A DNA stretch of 64,000 bases. Origin: Dactylonectria macrodidyma (taxonomy: Eukaryota; Ascomycota; Sordariomycetes; Hypocreales; Nectriaceae). The DNA is taken from positions 124,001-188,000 of the forward strand of contig JAGMUV010000040.1 of the NCBI GenBank assembly GCA_020744425.1, in the 5' to 3' direction. This document shows, piece after piece, positions 52,581-62,596 of this stretch. The first letter of the stretch is position 1. Every line of letters starts with the position of its first letter. The position numbers were made by a program, and so were the translations under genes. The notes under the pieces were generated by a model. It made no database searches and was not told where the DNA came from. It saw only the letters and a list, made by a program, of their open reading frames with translations.

Positions 52581-53008
52581 CCTCCCCCTAACCCTGTTAA
52601 CGATGGAGCGGCCGACTCTTTTATTCGTTAGCAGCTAGCTCGTCAGTCCCATCAGACCGATCGAGGTTTATGAAAACTAACTGCTCTTAAATGCTTATAT
52701 ATTCTATGTAGTTAAATAATCCTACTAATGTCCTTTTGCAATCTATACCAGCTACAATACCCAGCTCTGCTTTAATACTAATTACGACCCTATCTATTGA
52801 AGTTTAATATACCGTGCACCAGATAATAAACCTGACCGTTTACATATAGTTATAGATATTATTTAAAGCTCCTACTTTACCTAATCCTATCCATAGATAC
52901 GCCCTCAAACCCAGCTTTACTCCCCATAACAATATTACCCTCTTACCTTTAACTGCAGTTCCCAGCCGCCTTAGATAATCCTACATACATATACTCCCAT
53001 ACTAACAA
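52581..53008. other. AT-rich spacer between RecQ remnant and member B
   Basis: No frame of note. AACTGCAGTT recurs at 52951-52960, 49 bp after the stop of member B. Strong A/T bias may reflect repeat-induced C-to-T change. Confidence 0.45.
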
Positions 53009-56000
53009 TCATTCGACTCTTTCTAGACGGTTGTCGAACTCTCTCAAGAGGTAGTTGTAATTTGTTGACCACTGCGGATGTTCTTTTTTATATTTTCCAA
53101 TGAGCTCATGCAGTCGGGTTCCCATATAACGCACGACCTGCGCTTTCTCTTTTCGCCGTACAGCGAGGCTCTCCTCATCTGAGGTAGCCTCTGATTCATT
53201 ATCACTTCCCGAAACTGAATTTGAATCACTGTCTAGTTGAGTCGTAGCACGGGTTCGACGCTTTTTGCGTCGATTTTGTTGATGATGTCGGAGATGTTCG
53301 TATTTCTCTAGCTCCTTTCTCAGAAACCAGGCACACTCATTAACTGTGTCGCTTTCCTCGAATGTTTTGGCAACCTCTAATTTCCTTATCGGGCACCACT
53401 TTTGAGGAGACCATCCACGCCCTGTGGGGATGTCAAATTCAACTCCTGGTGTTGTAGAGGGGCTTTGAGGCGGCCCAGCTGATGCTTGCTCCCGAAGGTT
53501 AACAAGTTTGGCATAAAGCTCTTTCTCAGGCAACCGAATCAACTCCTGTTCAGCTTCTATGACATGAGGCATATAGCTCTTAGAAAAAACAGCATCGGAT
53601 CCTAATTGCCAGCCGTCAATAGGATGATGTCTAACGTTGGATGCTGGTAGTGGTCGTGTAAGAGTTCCAACCGTATGGGACTTGGCGTAGTATCTGATAA
53701 GTCCGTAATGCACACTGGGCCACCATGTGAACTGTTTTTCCTCTTTATCCTTGCGTATGAATCCCCGGCTATGTGGATATGGGAGAATCCAATGGCTTCC
53801 AAGGAATGACCTTTTCAGCTCTTGCCGCCACTTCCGTGCGCCAGCCTTGCCTCGTGCGGTTTTGATGGCATGGAAGCTCTGTTGGAATAGCATACGATAT
53901 GGCTTCTCATTCCACCCTTGCCGTTCAAAGTGGTCATCCTTCGATTTCCAAAGCCAAGCAAATAAGACATGAACATCCTTTACCGCCAACCGATTTCCAT
54001 GTGCAAGCTGAATTGGCTGGTAATCTTCGAGCATGGCACTATTGACACTATCATAGCAGAGGGGAATCTCTCTTGATAATGCAGCCTCCATATATTCTGG
54101 CTTCAGAGCTGACTTGGCGTGAAAGAAGACGTCCTTTCGAAAGGCACACAGGCAGAGCTCTCGAAGGTAATTCTCCAAGAGGTCGAGGCACCCGGGAATG
54201 GCACTGAACTCGAGCATCCATTGGTAAGCCTTATCCACTCGAATGAAGTCGATCCGTACATCTCGGACTTGGTGGTATCGAGCGCGATAAACAGTCTGCA
54301 TGGATGGGTTGTTGAACATCATATAGGCCGCATGGGGTTGCCGGAAAGTGAGCGTATTCCAGTCGATCTTGTCGAGAAACCAAGCATAGCCGTACATTTC
54401 CATGGTGCGCTTGAATCCGAGGCCTTCGTATCGACGAAGCCCGTTTGGCTGGCTTGCATCGGGTTGCTGTCGTATGTCTCGCCAGCAGCCACCGACTTTC
54501 TGTATTAGTCCGCCTGCATATGAGAATTGGAGACAGCGAAGAAACATCAGCATGATTCTTGTGTGTTCCCAAGTCACGAAGTGCGGGTCTTGAAAGCTGT
54601 ATACCATCTCGAACCCCACACAAAACTTGTTGATATTCCACCGCACCCATCGAAGTAAAGTATCGGTTGTGAAACTATAGTACGGGGAACTATCGTCGGT
54701 AGGTATGACAAGGCGCTTGTCGTAGAGCTCTTGGGATCTCATCTGGCTGTCAATGGCGTAGAATAGCTCCTTGGAAATACGATGCTCTTCTCTGATGCCG
54801 AAAGATTTCTGCATAGATCCCAGTAAGGCATAATGGCATCGAAGCTTTGTGTACAGATATGCCTTGATGAATGCAGCTGGCTGGTGGCTGAGACCACCTC
54901 CAACGAGTTCCCACGTCTTTCTTAGCTTCTTATCAAGGGCAAGCGTCTCGATGGCTGAGTTTGTGAATGGATATACATTCCCCGCTGCGAAGACTTCCTT
55001 GACACTGGGGTAGAATTGAGAGTAGAGAAGGCCAGCAGCACGGCGTGAAGTGCGCCTTCCAGGTTCGATAGTCAAGCTCCCAGTATCCCGAAGCATGCTG
55101 AACGGATAAAACACTTGCTTCTGGGTTCCTTGGTCGCCGGTAGACTCGTTCCCGACCTGGAAGGCATACGATTCTAAGCAACATCGCCGGTATAGTAGCG
55201 TTTCCGCTCGTTTATCCGTTGAGTCATCGATGACTTCGGCTGCCAGTTGGCTCCAATGCACGACTTGAGATGCCTGCTGAGGGCAAGTTTCTTTCCCAAC
55301 ATCAAAGTAGAGGTCTGCTGTGATGTGGCTCTCATCAATAGCATGAGTCCAATACTTTTGGAATCGTGCTACCATTTTCTCCCAGGTGACGTCCTTTGTG
55401 AGAACCTTTAAGTTCTTTGCTTGAAGGAGGATAGTAACGTCCTGGAACTGTTGGAATCCTGGCTCTTGAGCACTTGCAAGGATATTGGCCCAAACATCCG
55501 CTAGTGCCTCTGGTGGCAGATAGTATACCAATTGTTGTTCCCGTGCCACCGGATGCACACGTTGAGAAAGTGTCTCCACTCCACGAGCGGTAGAGTTGCA
55601 ACGACTGTGGTCATAGCTTGATGGATAATGCTGGACATGGGCGCTGCTGTAGCATCGGTATATCGCAGGAAGGAGGATGCCATCCATCCAGAGTCGAAAG
55701 TCTTCATCCCTGAGCTTACTACACTTCTGCTCTTCTCGATATAGGTTGGGAAATAGAAAATATAATGATATATCTTCAAATCCAACAATGCGGCCGAATG
55801 TAGAGTGAGGGATCTGGTGCACGGGCCGGTGGACTTGATGTTGCATTCCATTCGTATCGAAATATGTGACCGGGATTGATCGAAGGTGAAGATCAGACTG
55901 AAGATCAGATACGGTCATCCGGGTAGGGGACCAGCGAATACCTCGCTTGGCGACAGCAAGGTTATTCGGGAAAGCTATGATGCTATCCACATCGAAGGTA

Positions 56001-56791
56001 ACCCCGGCATCGTTCGAAACCCTCTCATCTTCATCTAAGCAAATGTGAGGTATCTCAGCTCTAGAGTTAAGACCGCAAAAGACCTCTCTTCTGGATTCAG
56101 GGCTCATTTTTCCGGCCAGGTCATCTTTCTGGCATGCGATAGTCTTGGAGCTGAGGACGTCAGGACCTAACTCAGGTGTAAACTCCAGGTACATGGCGAG
56201 ACTGATCTGTTCATTTGGATCTTCCATGCGGTCACGTTCTGTTGCTTGGTGGCAGTCACTGCAGCAACCTCGGAATTTGGCGAGCTGTTCGGTCAACACC
56301 TGTGCAAGGCATATGACCGGGTCATGCTCGTCGTCTTCCGCCACCCCGGGCATGGTTTCCGATATTGTGTCAAAGGTAATGGTCGGACCAGGGCTCTCGT
56401 GATTCAGAATCGATACCGAATCCACTGCGTCTACAGGCATTCCAACATCTGATGTAGCTTGCTCTTCTGTCACTTCTGGCGGCGGAGGACTGGCGGGAGG
56501 GAGGAATTCTGAGATATCCATGCAATCAACTCCTGGTGCGCCGGTAGGATTGACCAAAAAATGAGGATCAGTTGTCGTATTCGTCCATCCAGCACCTCCC
56601 CCTGGCCCTTGGCGAAAGACTGGGCTATAGAAGCTGGCATGCGCTATGTTGCGTTGCGCAGAGGCCAATGCCTGCCGCCTCGCCCGCTTCTGCTCTGCAT
56701 CCACTTTGGCCTTTTCTTCAGGGGTTGTATATTTTGGAGAGCAACCACGCTTCCGCTTTACTGGGATGATAATAGACTGAGGAGTTTCCAT
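53009..56791 (-). CDS. AT-hook giant-protein family, member B, intact (1,260 aa)
   Basis: One uninterrupted frame of 1,260 codons starting METPQSIIIPVKRKRGCSPK; RGCSPKY replaces the RGRPRKY core of member A and is followed by the same EEKAKVDAEQKRARRQ helix. Residues 50-300 are acidic and variable, with a CxxC-type pair (GCCSDCHQ). From about 300 on it is ordered: FDVDSIIAF, LADVWANILASAQEPGF, ADLYFDVGKETCPQ, SLTIEPGRRTSRRAAGLLYS, RWNINKFCVGFEMVYSFQDP, HTRIMLMFLRCLQFS, GYAWFLDKIDWNTLTF, SFLGSHWILPYPHSRGFI. The C-terminus is a charged, partly coiled tail. I recognise this from memory as a widespread but uncharacterised fungal protein family, often near RecQ-type helicases; no enzyme motif is evident. 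It may bind DNA through the AT-hook-like start. Confidence 0.85.
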   Translation of the reverse strand: METPQSIIIPVKRKRGCSPKYTTPEEKAKVDAEQKRARRQALASAQRNIAHASFYSPVFRQGPGGGAGWTNTTTDPHFLVNPTGAPGVDCMDISEFLPPASPPPPEVTEEQATSDVGMPVDAVDSVSILNHESPGPTITFDTISETMPGVAEDDEHDPVICLAQVLTEQLAKFRGCCSDCHQATERDRMEDPNEQISLAMYLEFTPELGPDVLSSKTIACQKDDLAGKMSPESRREVFCGLNSRAEIPHICLDEDERVSNDAGVTFDVDSIIAFPNNLAVAKRGIRWSPTRMTVSDLQSDLHLRSIPVTYFDTNGMQHQVHRPVHQIPHSTFGRIVGFEDISLYFLFPNLYREEQKCSKLRDEDFRLWMDGILLPAIYRCYSSAHVQHYPSSYDHSRCNSTARGVETLSQRVHPVAREQQLVYYLPPEALADVWANILASAQEPGFQQFQDVTILLQAKNLKVLTKDVTWEKMVARFQKYWTHAIDESHITADLYFDVGKETCPQQASQVVHWSQLAAEVIDDSTDKRAETLLYRRCCLESYAFQVGNESTGDQGTQKQVFYPFSMLRDTGSLTIEPGRRTSRRAAGLLYSQFYPSVKEVFAAGNVYPFTNSAIETLALDKKLRKTWELVGGGLSHQPAAFIKAYLYTKLRCHYALLGSMQKSFGIREEHRISKELFYAIDSQMRSQELYDKRLVIPTDDSSPYYSFTTDTLLRWVRWNINKFCVGFEMVYSFQDPHFVTWEHTRIMLMFLRCLQFSYAGGLIQKVGGCWRDIRQQPDASQPNGLRRYEGLGFKRTMEMYGYAWFLDKIDWNTLTFRQPHAAYMMFNNPSMQTVYRARYHQVRDVRIDFIRVDKAYQWMLEFSAIPGCLDLLENYLRELCLCAFRKDVFFHAKSALKPEYMEAALSREIPLCYDSVNSAMLEDYQPIQLAHGNRLAVKDVHVLFAWLWKSKDDHFERQGWNEKPYRMLFQQSFHAIKTARGKAGARKWRQELKRSFLGSHWILPYPHSRGFIRKDKEEKQFTWWPSVHYGLIRYYAKSHTVGTLTRPLPASNVRHHPIDGWQLGSDAVFSKSYMPHVIEAEQELIRLPEKELYAKLVNLREQASAGPPQSPSTTPGVEFDIPTGRGWSPQKWCPIRKLEVAKTFEESDTVNECAWFLRKELEKYEHLRHHQQNRRKKRRTRATTQLDSDSNSVSGSDNESEATSDEESLAVRRKEKAQVVRYMGTRLHELIGKYKKEHPQWSTNYNYLLREFDNRLERVE

Positions 56792-57746
56792 AATAGAATG
56801 GTCAGATAGTTAAGATAGGGAGATCAAAAGAACTGCAGTTAGAAACATGGGGCTTTCTTAACTATTAGAGTGAGTTAATTGAAAGGTATGGAGATTACCC
56901 CTTTTAATGTGAAACCCGTCACAATTATAAAATTAAAGTGTTAGATAAGTAATCAAGCAAGGGACCGCCGAATAGAATAATATTATCTGGCCCTTGCAGG
57001 TACGCATCATCTTCATCTAGCCCATGTTTGACAGATCATCAGCAAACTCTGTATGTATACTAGAGTCTAGAACGCTCTTCTAATTTGGCTAGATAGGGAC
57101 CTTCTATAGCATCTGTTTAAGCATGACGGTATATTGTTCGTTGGTAAGTTACTAGGTTAGTCACTCGCAACGCAGTTATAAGTTAAGTAGGGAGTACCTA
57201 TAATTCTACCGTCTCTATCACATGCAAAATAAGACACAACTCATACTTCATAATAAGGATCACAAGCAATGCGATGATGGGCATTTTGCTCAATGGGAGT
57301 AAGGGATTCATATGCCTGGCATGACAACCCAGACACCCAGCTACAACCTCGTCTCCTCAAAAGTACTAACTGACATCCTATACCCATTAAAAACAGCAAC
57401 TGGGTCGTGTTTAATAGGTTCATTTACTATCTGACTCACTAAACTCGAAACTCAGCGTAAAAAGAGCAAAGTAACTAATAAAAGGGCTAAAACCCCCCTT
57501 TAACTCGAACTCTACCGAGGTCCATCAATAAGAGCTCTCTTTTAAATGAAAGTGAGATACGAGGTAAATACAAAGATTGACAGCCTATGACAGACCGCAA
57601 ATTTCCTTTTCTATTTAAAATAGAACAGAAAGATAATATTAGTAGGGCTTGGAGGGTGGATCATAGGAAACGAGTATTGATCGTAATAAAAGAAGTCGTC
57701 ATTTCTGAGACAGCTGAGTATTTAATAAAATAGTACAATACTATCC
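56792..57746. other. AT-rich spacer between members B and C
   Basis: Likely promoter region of member B (AACTGCAGTT at 56831-56840, 40 bp before its ATG). No gene longer than 60 codons. Confidence 0.45.
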
Positions 57747-60700
57747 TTAAGTCCGTTTCTCGTGATAGAACCGAGAAAATTCTTCTGCGCGTCGTTCAAA
57801 AGCCTTTCTCCGTCGTTGATCTCGTTTTTGTTTCGCATACACCGCTGCCTTCTCTTCCCGGCTTGCATACTGTGCAGGCCGACCTCGTTTCTGAATTAGC
57901 TGGTGGATGTTTTCCGCCACACGAGGCGGTTGCTGGATGGCGTGGGGCATGTGATGTATTAACAGAATTGGTCGGGGTAGCCTAGCGGCAAGCTGTGTTT
58001 GTCTAGCTGGTGACAGTCTAGGGGTAAGCTGCGGCTGGCTAACTGATGGCTGCCCCGGAGCAAGTCTCAGTAGACCATCTGATGATGATCTTGGGACATG
58101 TTGCGGTTGCCTGGCCGGTGGCGATGTGCTGTTGCTAATCCTACGTTCGCGAGTCGACTGGCGCTGTATGTCTTGATTGACCTCAAATGCTTGTCCACAG
58201 CTATCTGCGATCTGTCGTCGAAAAATCATCATCTGTTGCTCTATCCGTTGACACAACTGAAATTCAACATCAAGTTGCAGCTGGCTTGGGATTGCTGGTT
58301 GGGAATGTGCTGAGCTGTCTGGATTTGAGATATGCGCTTCGCTCTCAACATCAGCTGCATCTATCATAGGGTAATTGACGTTCCCTAAATCCTGAATGAT
58401 ACCTCGGCGAGTGCTTCGTAAAGGATTCCGTCGAATTTCGCCCGGCTGCTGCATCGTGTCAGACGTGAGACTTTCTTGATCATATGAAAGTTCCCATGAT
58501 CCATGTGGTAACTCTTGGCCGGGATGGCGGTCAATCCACGACTGCCATTGATCCTGGCTCCAATTGAGATATTGAGGGAGAGGCGCAGGGTATCCTGACC
58601 GCCAGCCGGTTCTGGCCCAGCACCAGCTTTCCGGAGAAGCGTCCTCTACCGAGCGTCCGGTTTCACCCTGAATATCTATCGAGAACCACCGGCGCTTACC
58701 ATCTTTAGTTCTCGGTGCTAGTCCTCCTGGAGAAGGATATGGTAGTACCCAATGGTATCCAAACAGGTAGCGATGAAGTCGACGCGTAAATAGCTGCGAT
58801 AGCTTACGCTCTGCTGGAAACTCCTGCAAAGCGGCACATATCCTTTGGTGAAGCTTCCGAAACGGTTTATTCTCCCAATGACCGCGCAGCCGACTATCGT
58901 TAGATCCGAATAACGCTTGAGCAACGTCAAGGGGGCCTTTGCAGTGCGAATGATTGCCTGATACCGCTGTCATGTCGTTGAGTAAGATCGTGGAAAGACC
59001 TTTGTGGCAAAACTGGACGTGATCGTCTAGAGTCATGGTCCGAGCCTCGGGGAGGAGGTCGCGCCGAACAGAATGCAGGATGTCAATCCTCATCTGCTGT
59101 AAACAGATATGGCAAAGCCACGATAGGATCTGGTTGATGATAACATTCTCCGCAGCATACCGCTGGAGCCACTGAAGGCCCAAGTCAGCACAACGACTAA
59201 GGTCAAAAAAGTGCTTAATATGGCCTCCGTATTTTAGATATCGCTGTTGGAGAGTACCAGTCCCAAATAAGACTATATTAGTAATGTCTGGGAGAAATCT
59301 GAGCTGGCCCCAATCAATGAGGTGCTCGAACCAGCAGTAGCCATGCTGCTCTAGCGTCTGGCCAAAGCCAAGTCCGTGACGCACTTGCGGCGAGCCAACT
59401 GGTTGTGGCAGCTCTCGTCTACTCCACCATAGTGCCCCTTCTCTGGAGTAATCATGTCCCCCAGCTGCGACTCGGAGGCACCGGAGAAACATGTCCATTA
59501 TCTTAGTCTGTTCCCATGTCGTCAGACCCAAGACGCGCTGGGCTCGGACTGGCTCAAACCCCGTCGTAAACTTGTCAATGTTGTGCCAGACGAAATCAAC
59601 AAAAATAGAACTCCGAATTTCCCATAAATAAGGTAGAGGTCCCGGTAACTTGATGGAGCGGGTTTCAGGGGTCAAAGAGCGCAGAGCTATCAGGACGCTT
59701 TGGAATAAGACCCACGAAATACGAAATTCCTCCCGGACACCGAAGGATCGTTGCTTCGAATCTGTTAGGCCGTAGTGACAACGGCGCTTGCTGGCCAGAT
59801 ATGCTCGATCTGTGATACTGTTGCCCGATGTTGACTTGCCGCAAATGTTCCGCATACCGTGGCGGAGCTGAGGGTCCAACGCCAAGTGTCGTAGATCTGG
59901 ATTCTGAAATGGGAACGTGCGAGCGGCGTCTATGATCTCCTTGGTGAGATTGTACATCTGACCATAGAGGATACCCCCGCGGCGGAGTCGAGACTTTGGA
60001 GGCGTCAATGTAGTCATGCCGCCAGCATCCCGAAGCATTGACTCATGGTAAAAGTTTTGGCCGGACTTCGGAGTGCTTCCATCATAGAGATGGTCGAGGT
60101 GATGACGGATGCAACAACGCCGCCAGAGGTATATCTGAGCTTCAGCTGGTGAAACGCTATTGTGGAGTGGGCAGGTCTCTTTGCCCACATCGATGTAAAG
60201 TCGATCACTGCATATGTAGGAGAAGTCCAGAACGCGGTGTAGCTTACAGCTAAAGTTCTCCATGACCGCAAGCAGATCGGATGGCGCCTCCGGGTACTTG
60301 AACAGAAGTTTGGTGCCTTTTGCCTCAATAAAAAGCTCCGGGTTGCGAAAGTCTTGTAATCCTGGTCGGCGTACCGCTGCGAGAATATAGTCCTATAATG
60401 GCTGCAAGCCGTGGGGTGGCAGGAAATAGGTCATCTGGAGTTGCGTCTGATAACTAGGAGTCTCGAGCAAACGATCCTCTACCTTCGGAGCACGGCAAGT
60501 AGCTAATGCGTGACGATAACTTGCTGGTAAGTGCTGGAGCTGGTCGACATCATAGACTCGACGGATAGCAGGATAGAAAATATCATCAAACCACCGCGAG
60601 AACTGCTCGTCAGTCAACCGATTGAAGTTGTGGGAGCATGGCAAATGTGGAAAGAACAGGTGCAAGTTGATGAAGTCAGCTCCTTCAACCTTCGCGAATA

Positions 60701-61646
60701 TGAAATGCGGCACGTCTCTTAGTCGTGACGGAATCAGTCGGGGTCGCTCTGGATCTGGATTCATGCGATCTAAAGTCAGGTGAACATCCGTAGAAATATT
60801 CTGACGATATTGAGGCGCAGAATAAAACCTGATACCGTGAGTGGCTGCTCCAGGAGATGTCACGAAGCCCAGCAAGCTATCGATATCGAAGGAGAGGGTT
60901 GGAGGAGTATGGTTCGTGTGATGAGTGTGGAGGCAAGCCTGCTTGGGCTTGCCGTCTGACTGCTGGGCCGTGTAGCCAGAGAATAACTCTTGCCATCGAG
61001 GAACACTCATACTCACTCCCTCGTTAGAAGTTTCGTGGGTAAAGAAATGCTCTTTATCGAGTGTATGAGGCATATCGCGGGGAAATAGTTGATCAAGCCC
61101 ATGATGATTGTACGTGCCCTGAGCTTTGATGTGCGTAGCAAGAGCTTCTCGATGCTCCTGAGCGCTGCAACCACGGATTCCAACCAGAAACTGCTGGATA
61201 AGCTTCTGTGTAACATATTGCACATCTGTCCACATGTTGTCATCGGAAGGATCCGCTTGCACGTCAGCATAGCATTCCGAATTCTGACACTCTGTATGCT
61301 CCTCAGCATAGGGGACGCTGACTGATTCCTCTTCGTAATAGGCCGGCTCAATGTCATCCAGGTCGAGATCGTCATCGCTCGGGCTAGGGGCAATAGAAAT
61401 GACATCAGAAGGTATTTCATCTTGTCTAAACTCCCCGACGTCTGGTCCCGTTTGCTCGCTCTCCGATTCTGACTCTACTGTTTCGGGCAACAACTCGGCC
61501 TGATCATAGGTGACCTGGATGTGTCGGTTCGCCTTTTTGCGCCGCCGGTAGCTCTGTGTGCGCTTTGCTTGCAAACGACGTCGGTGCAGCACGGCCGGGT
61601 CTCGTTCCGGATCGTCGACAAATCGAACGTTCATTGTTGTTTTCAT
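57747..61646 (-). pseudogene. AT-hook giant-protein family, member C, about 1,299 codons with one stop
   Basis: Frame from 61646 (MKTTMNVRFVDDPERDPAVL then a basic stretch RTQSYRRRKKANRH) to 57747, broken only by TAG at 60393-60395. Conserved blocks match member B in order: LSFDIDSLLGF, FLPPHGLQPL-stop-DYILAAV, RLYIDVGKETCP, VWHNIDKFTTGFEPV, TKIMDMFLRCLRVA, GYCWFEHLIDWGQLRF, LFGYHWVLPYPSPGG. The stop stands exactly where member B has the Trp of ADVWANIL, so TGG-to-TAG is likely. In contrast to A and B, the AT-hook-like motif KRGRPAQYASREEKAAVYA is at the extreme C-terminus, not the N-terminus. Downstream of the stop codon the frame starts again at an ATG at 60263 (838 codons). Confidence 0.82.
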
Positions 61647-62596
61647 ACTGGTAACATTTAATGACTCTCCTAAGCAATGGAAGTCTAGACCTCCGAGAGC
61701 CCACTAACTTGATTAGGAAGGTGTAACGCTGTACTAATACAAAAGAGGAAAGTGTAACGCTGGACCGTGCTCTGGTACTGATTTACCATGAATCCTTCTT
61801 GTTTAACCATGAGCTGTATCAGGAATAACTACAGATTCAACTTAAAAAAAAAAATGCGCTCCTATACCAATAAGTATCTGAGGACCTGATGAAGCTAAAA
61901 AAATATATGAGATCTTGGTTGTGGCCCTGAAGACCTAAGCTGCAATTACTTACTGGAAGGGCAAGAGTTTAAATAAGGGGGAAAGGGACGTCTCGGGGCT
62001 CTCGGTCTGCAGGAGAGTCTATTCTTTGATCGATATTTTGGGGGGCCAGAGGACGTCCGGGTATTCAGAATAGCGTATCCGGGAAGCGACGTGATAGCCC
62101 ATGATGCTCGGCTAAGCGCCGCTCGGCAACGGCCGGGGAAATGGCTCCACCCACCCTCCGCCCCGGAGGCCGATGAATCGGCGTGGGCCCCGGCGTCTTC
62201 AGGGGTTTTGCATCACGCTGATCCTCGCTCATCACTTTGGGACCGAACACTGAATAGCGTGAGGTCAGTTCTGTCAAATGTTGCGCCGTCCTGCTGCTCG
62301 GAATGGTTACTCAGCGGCACAATGATGGCCCAGGCATATGCAGAGACACCAGTAGCCTTCTACTGTGTACTTTTCGGCCTTTTGTTTTCTATTGACTCAA
62401 TATTTGTTCTTAACTCAAATTACATACCGTTATGCCACCATGCCTCTCGCGGCACAGACGCTCGAGAAGAAAGAATCTCCGCAAATGCTCAATCTGCCTG
62501 GAGGTTATTCTCATGGCCCTCAAGCACCTACCGACCTTATATGACCTCGCCTCCGTGGTCGGAACGGTGCGACCGGACCTCACCCCCAAGTCACCA
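61647..62596. other. Spacer with a GC-rich block, no gene
   Basis: About 62041-62280 is markedly GC-rich (CCGGGGAAATGGCTCCACCC, CCGATGAATCGGCGTGGG) between AT-rich flanks. Frames there are not recognisable. The rest holds a poly-A run at about 61845 and nothing else. Confidence 0.4.
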
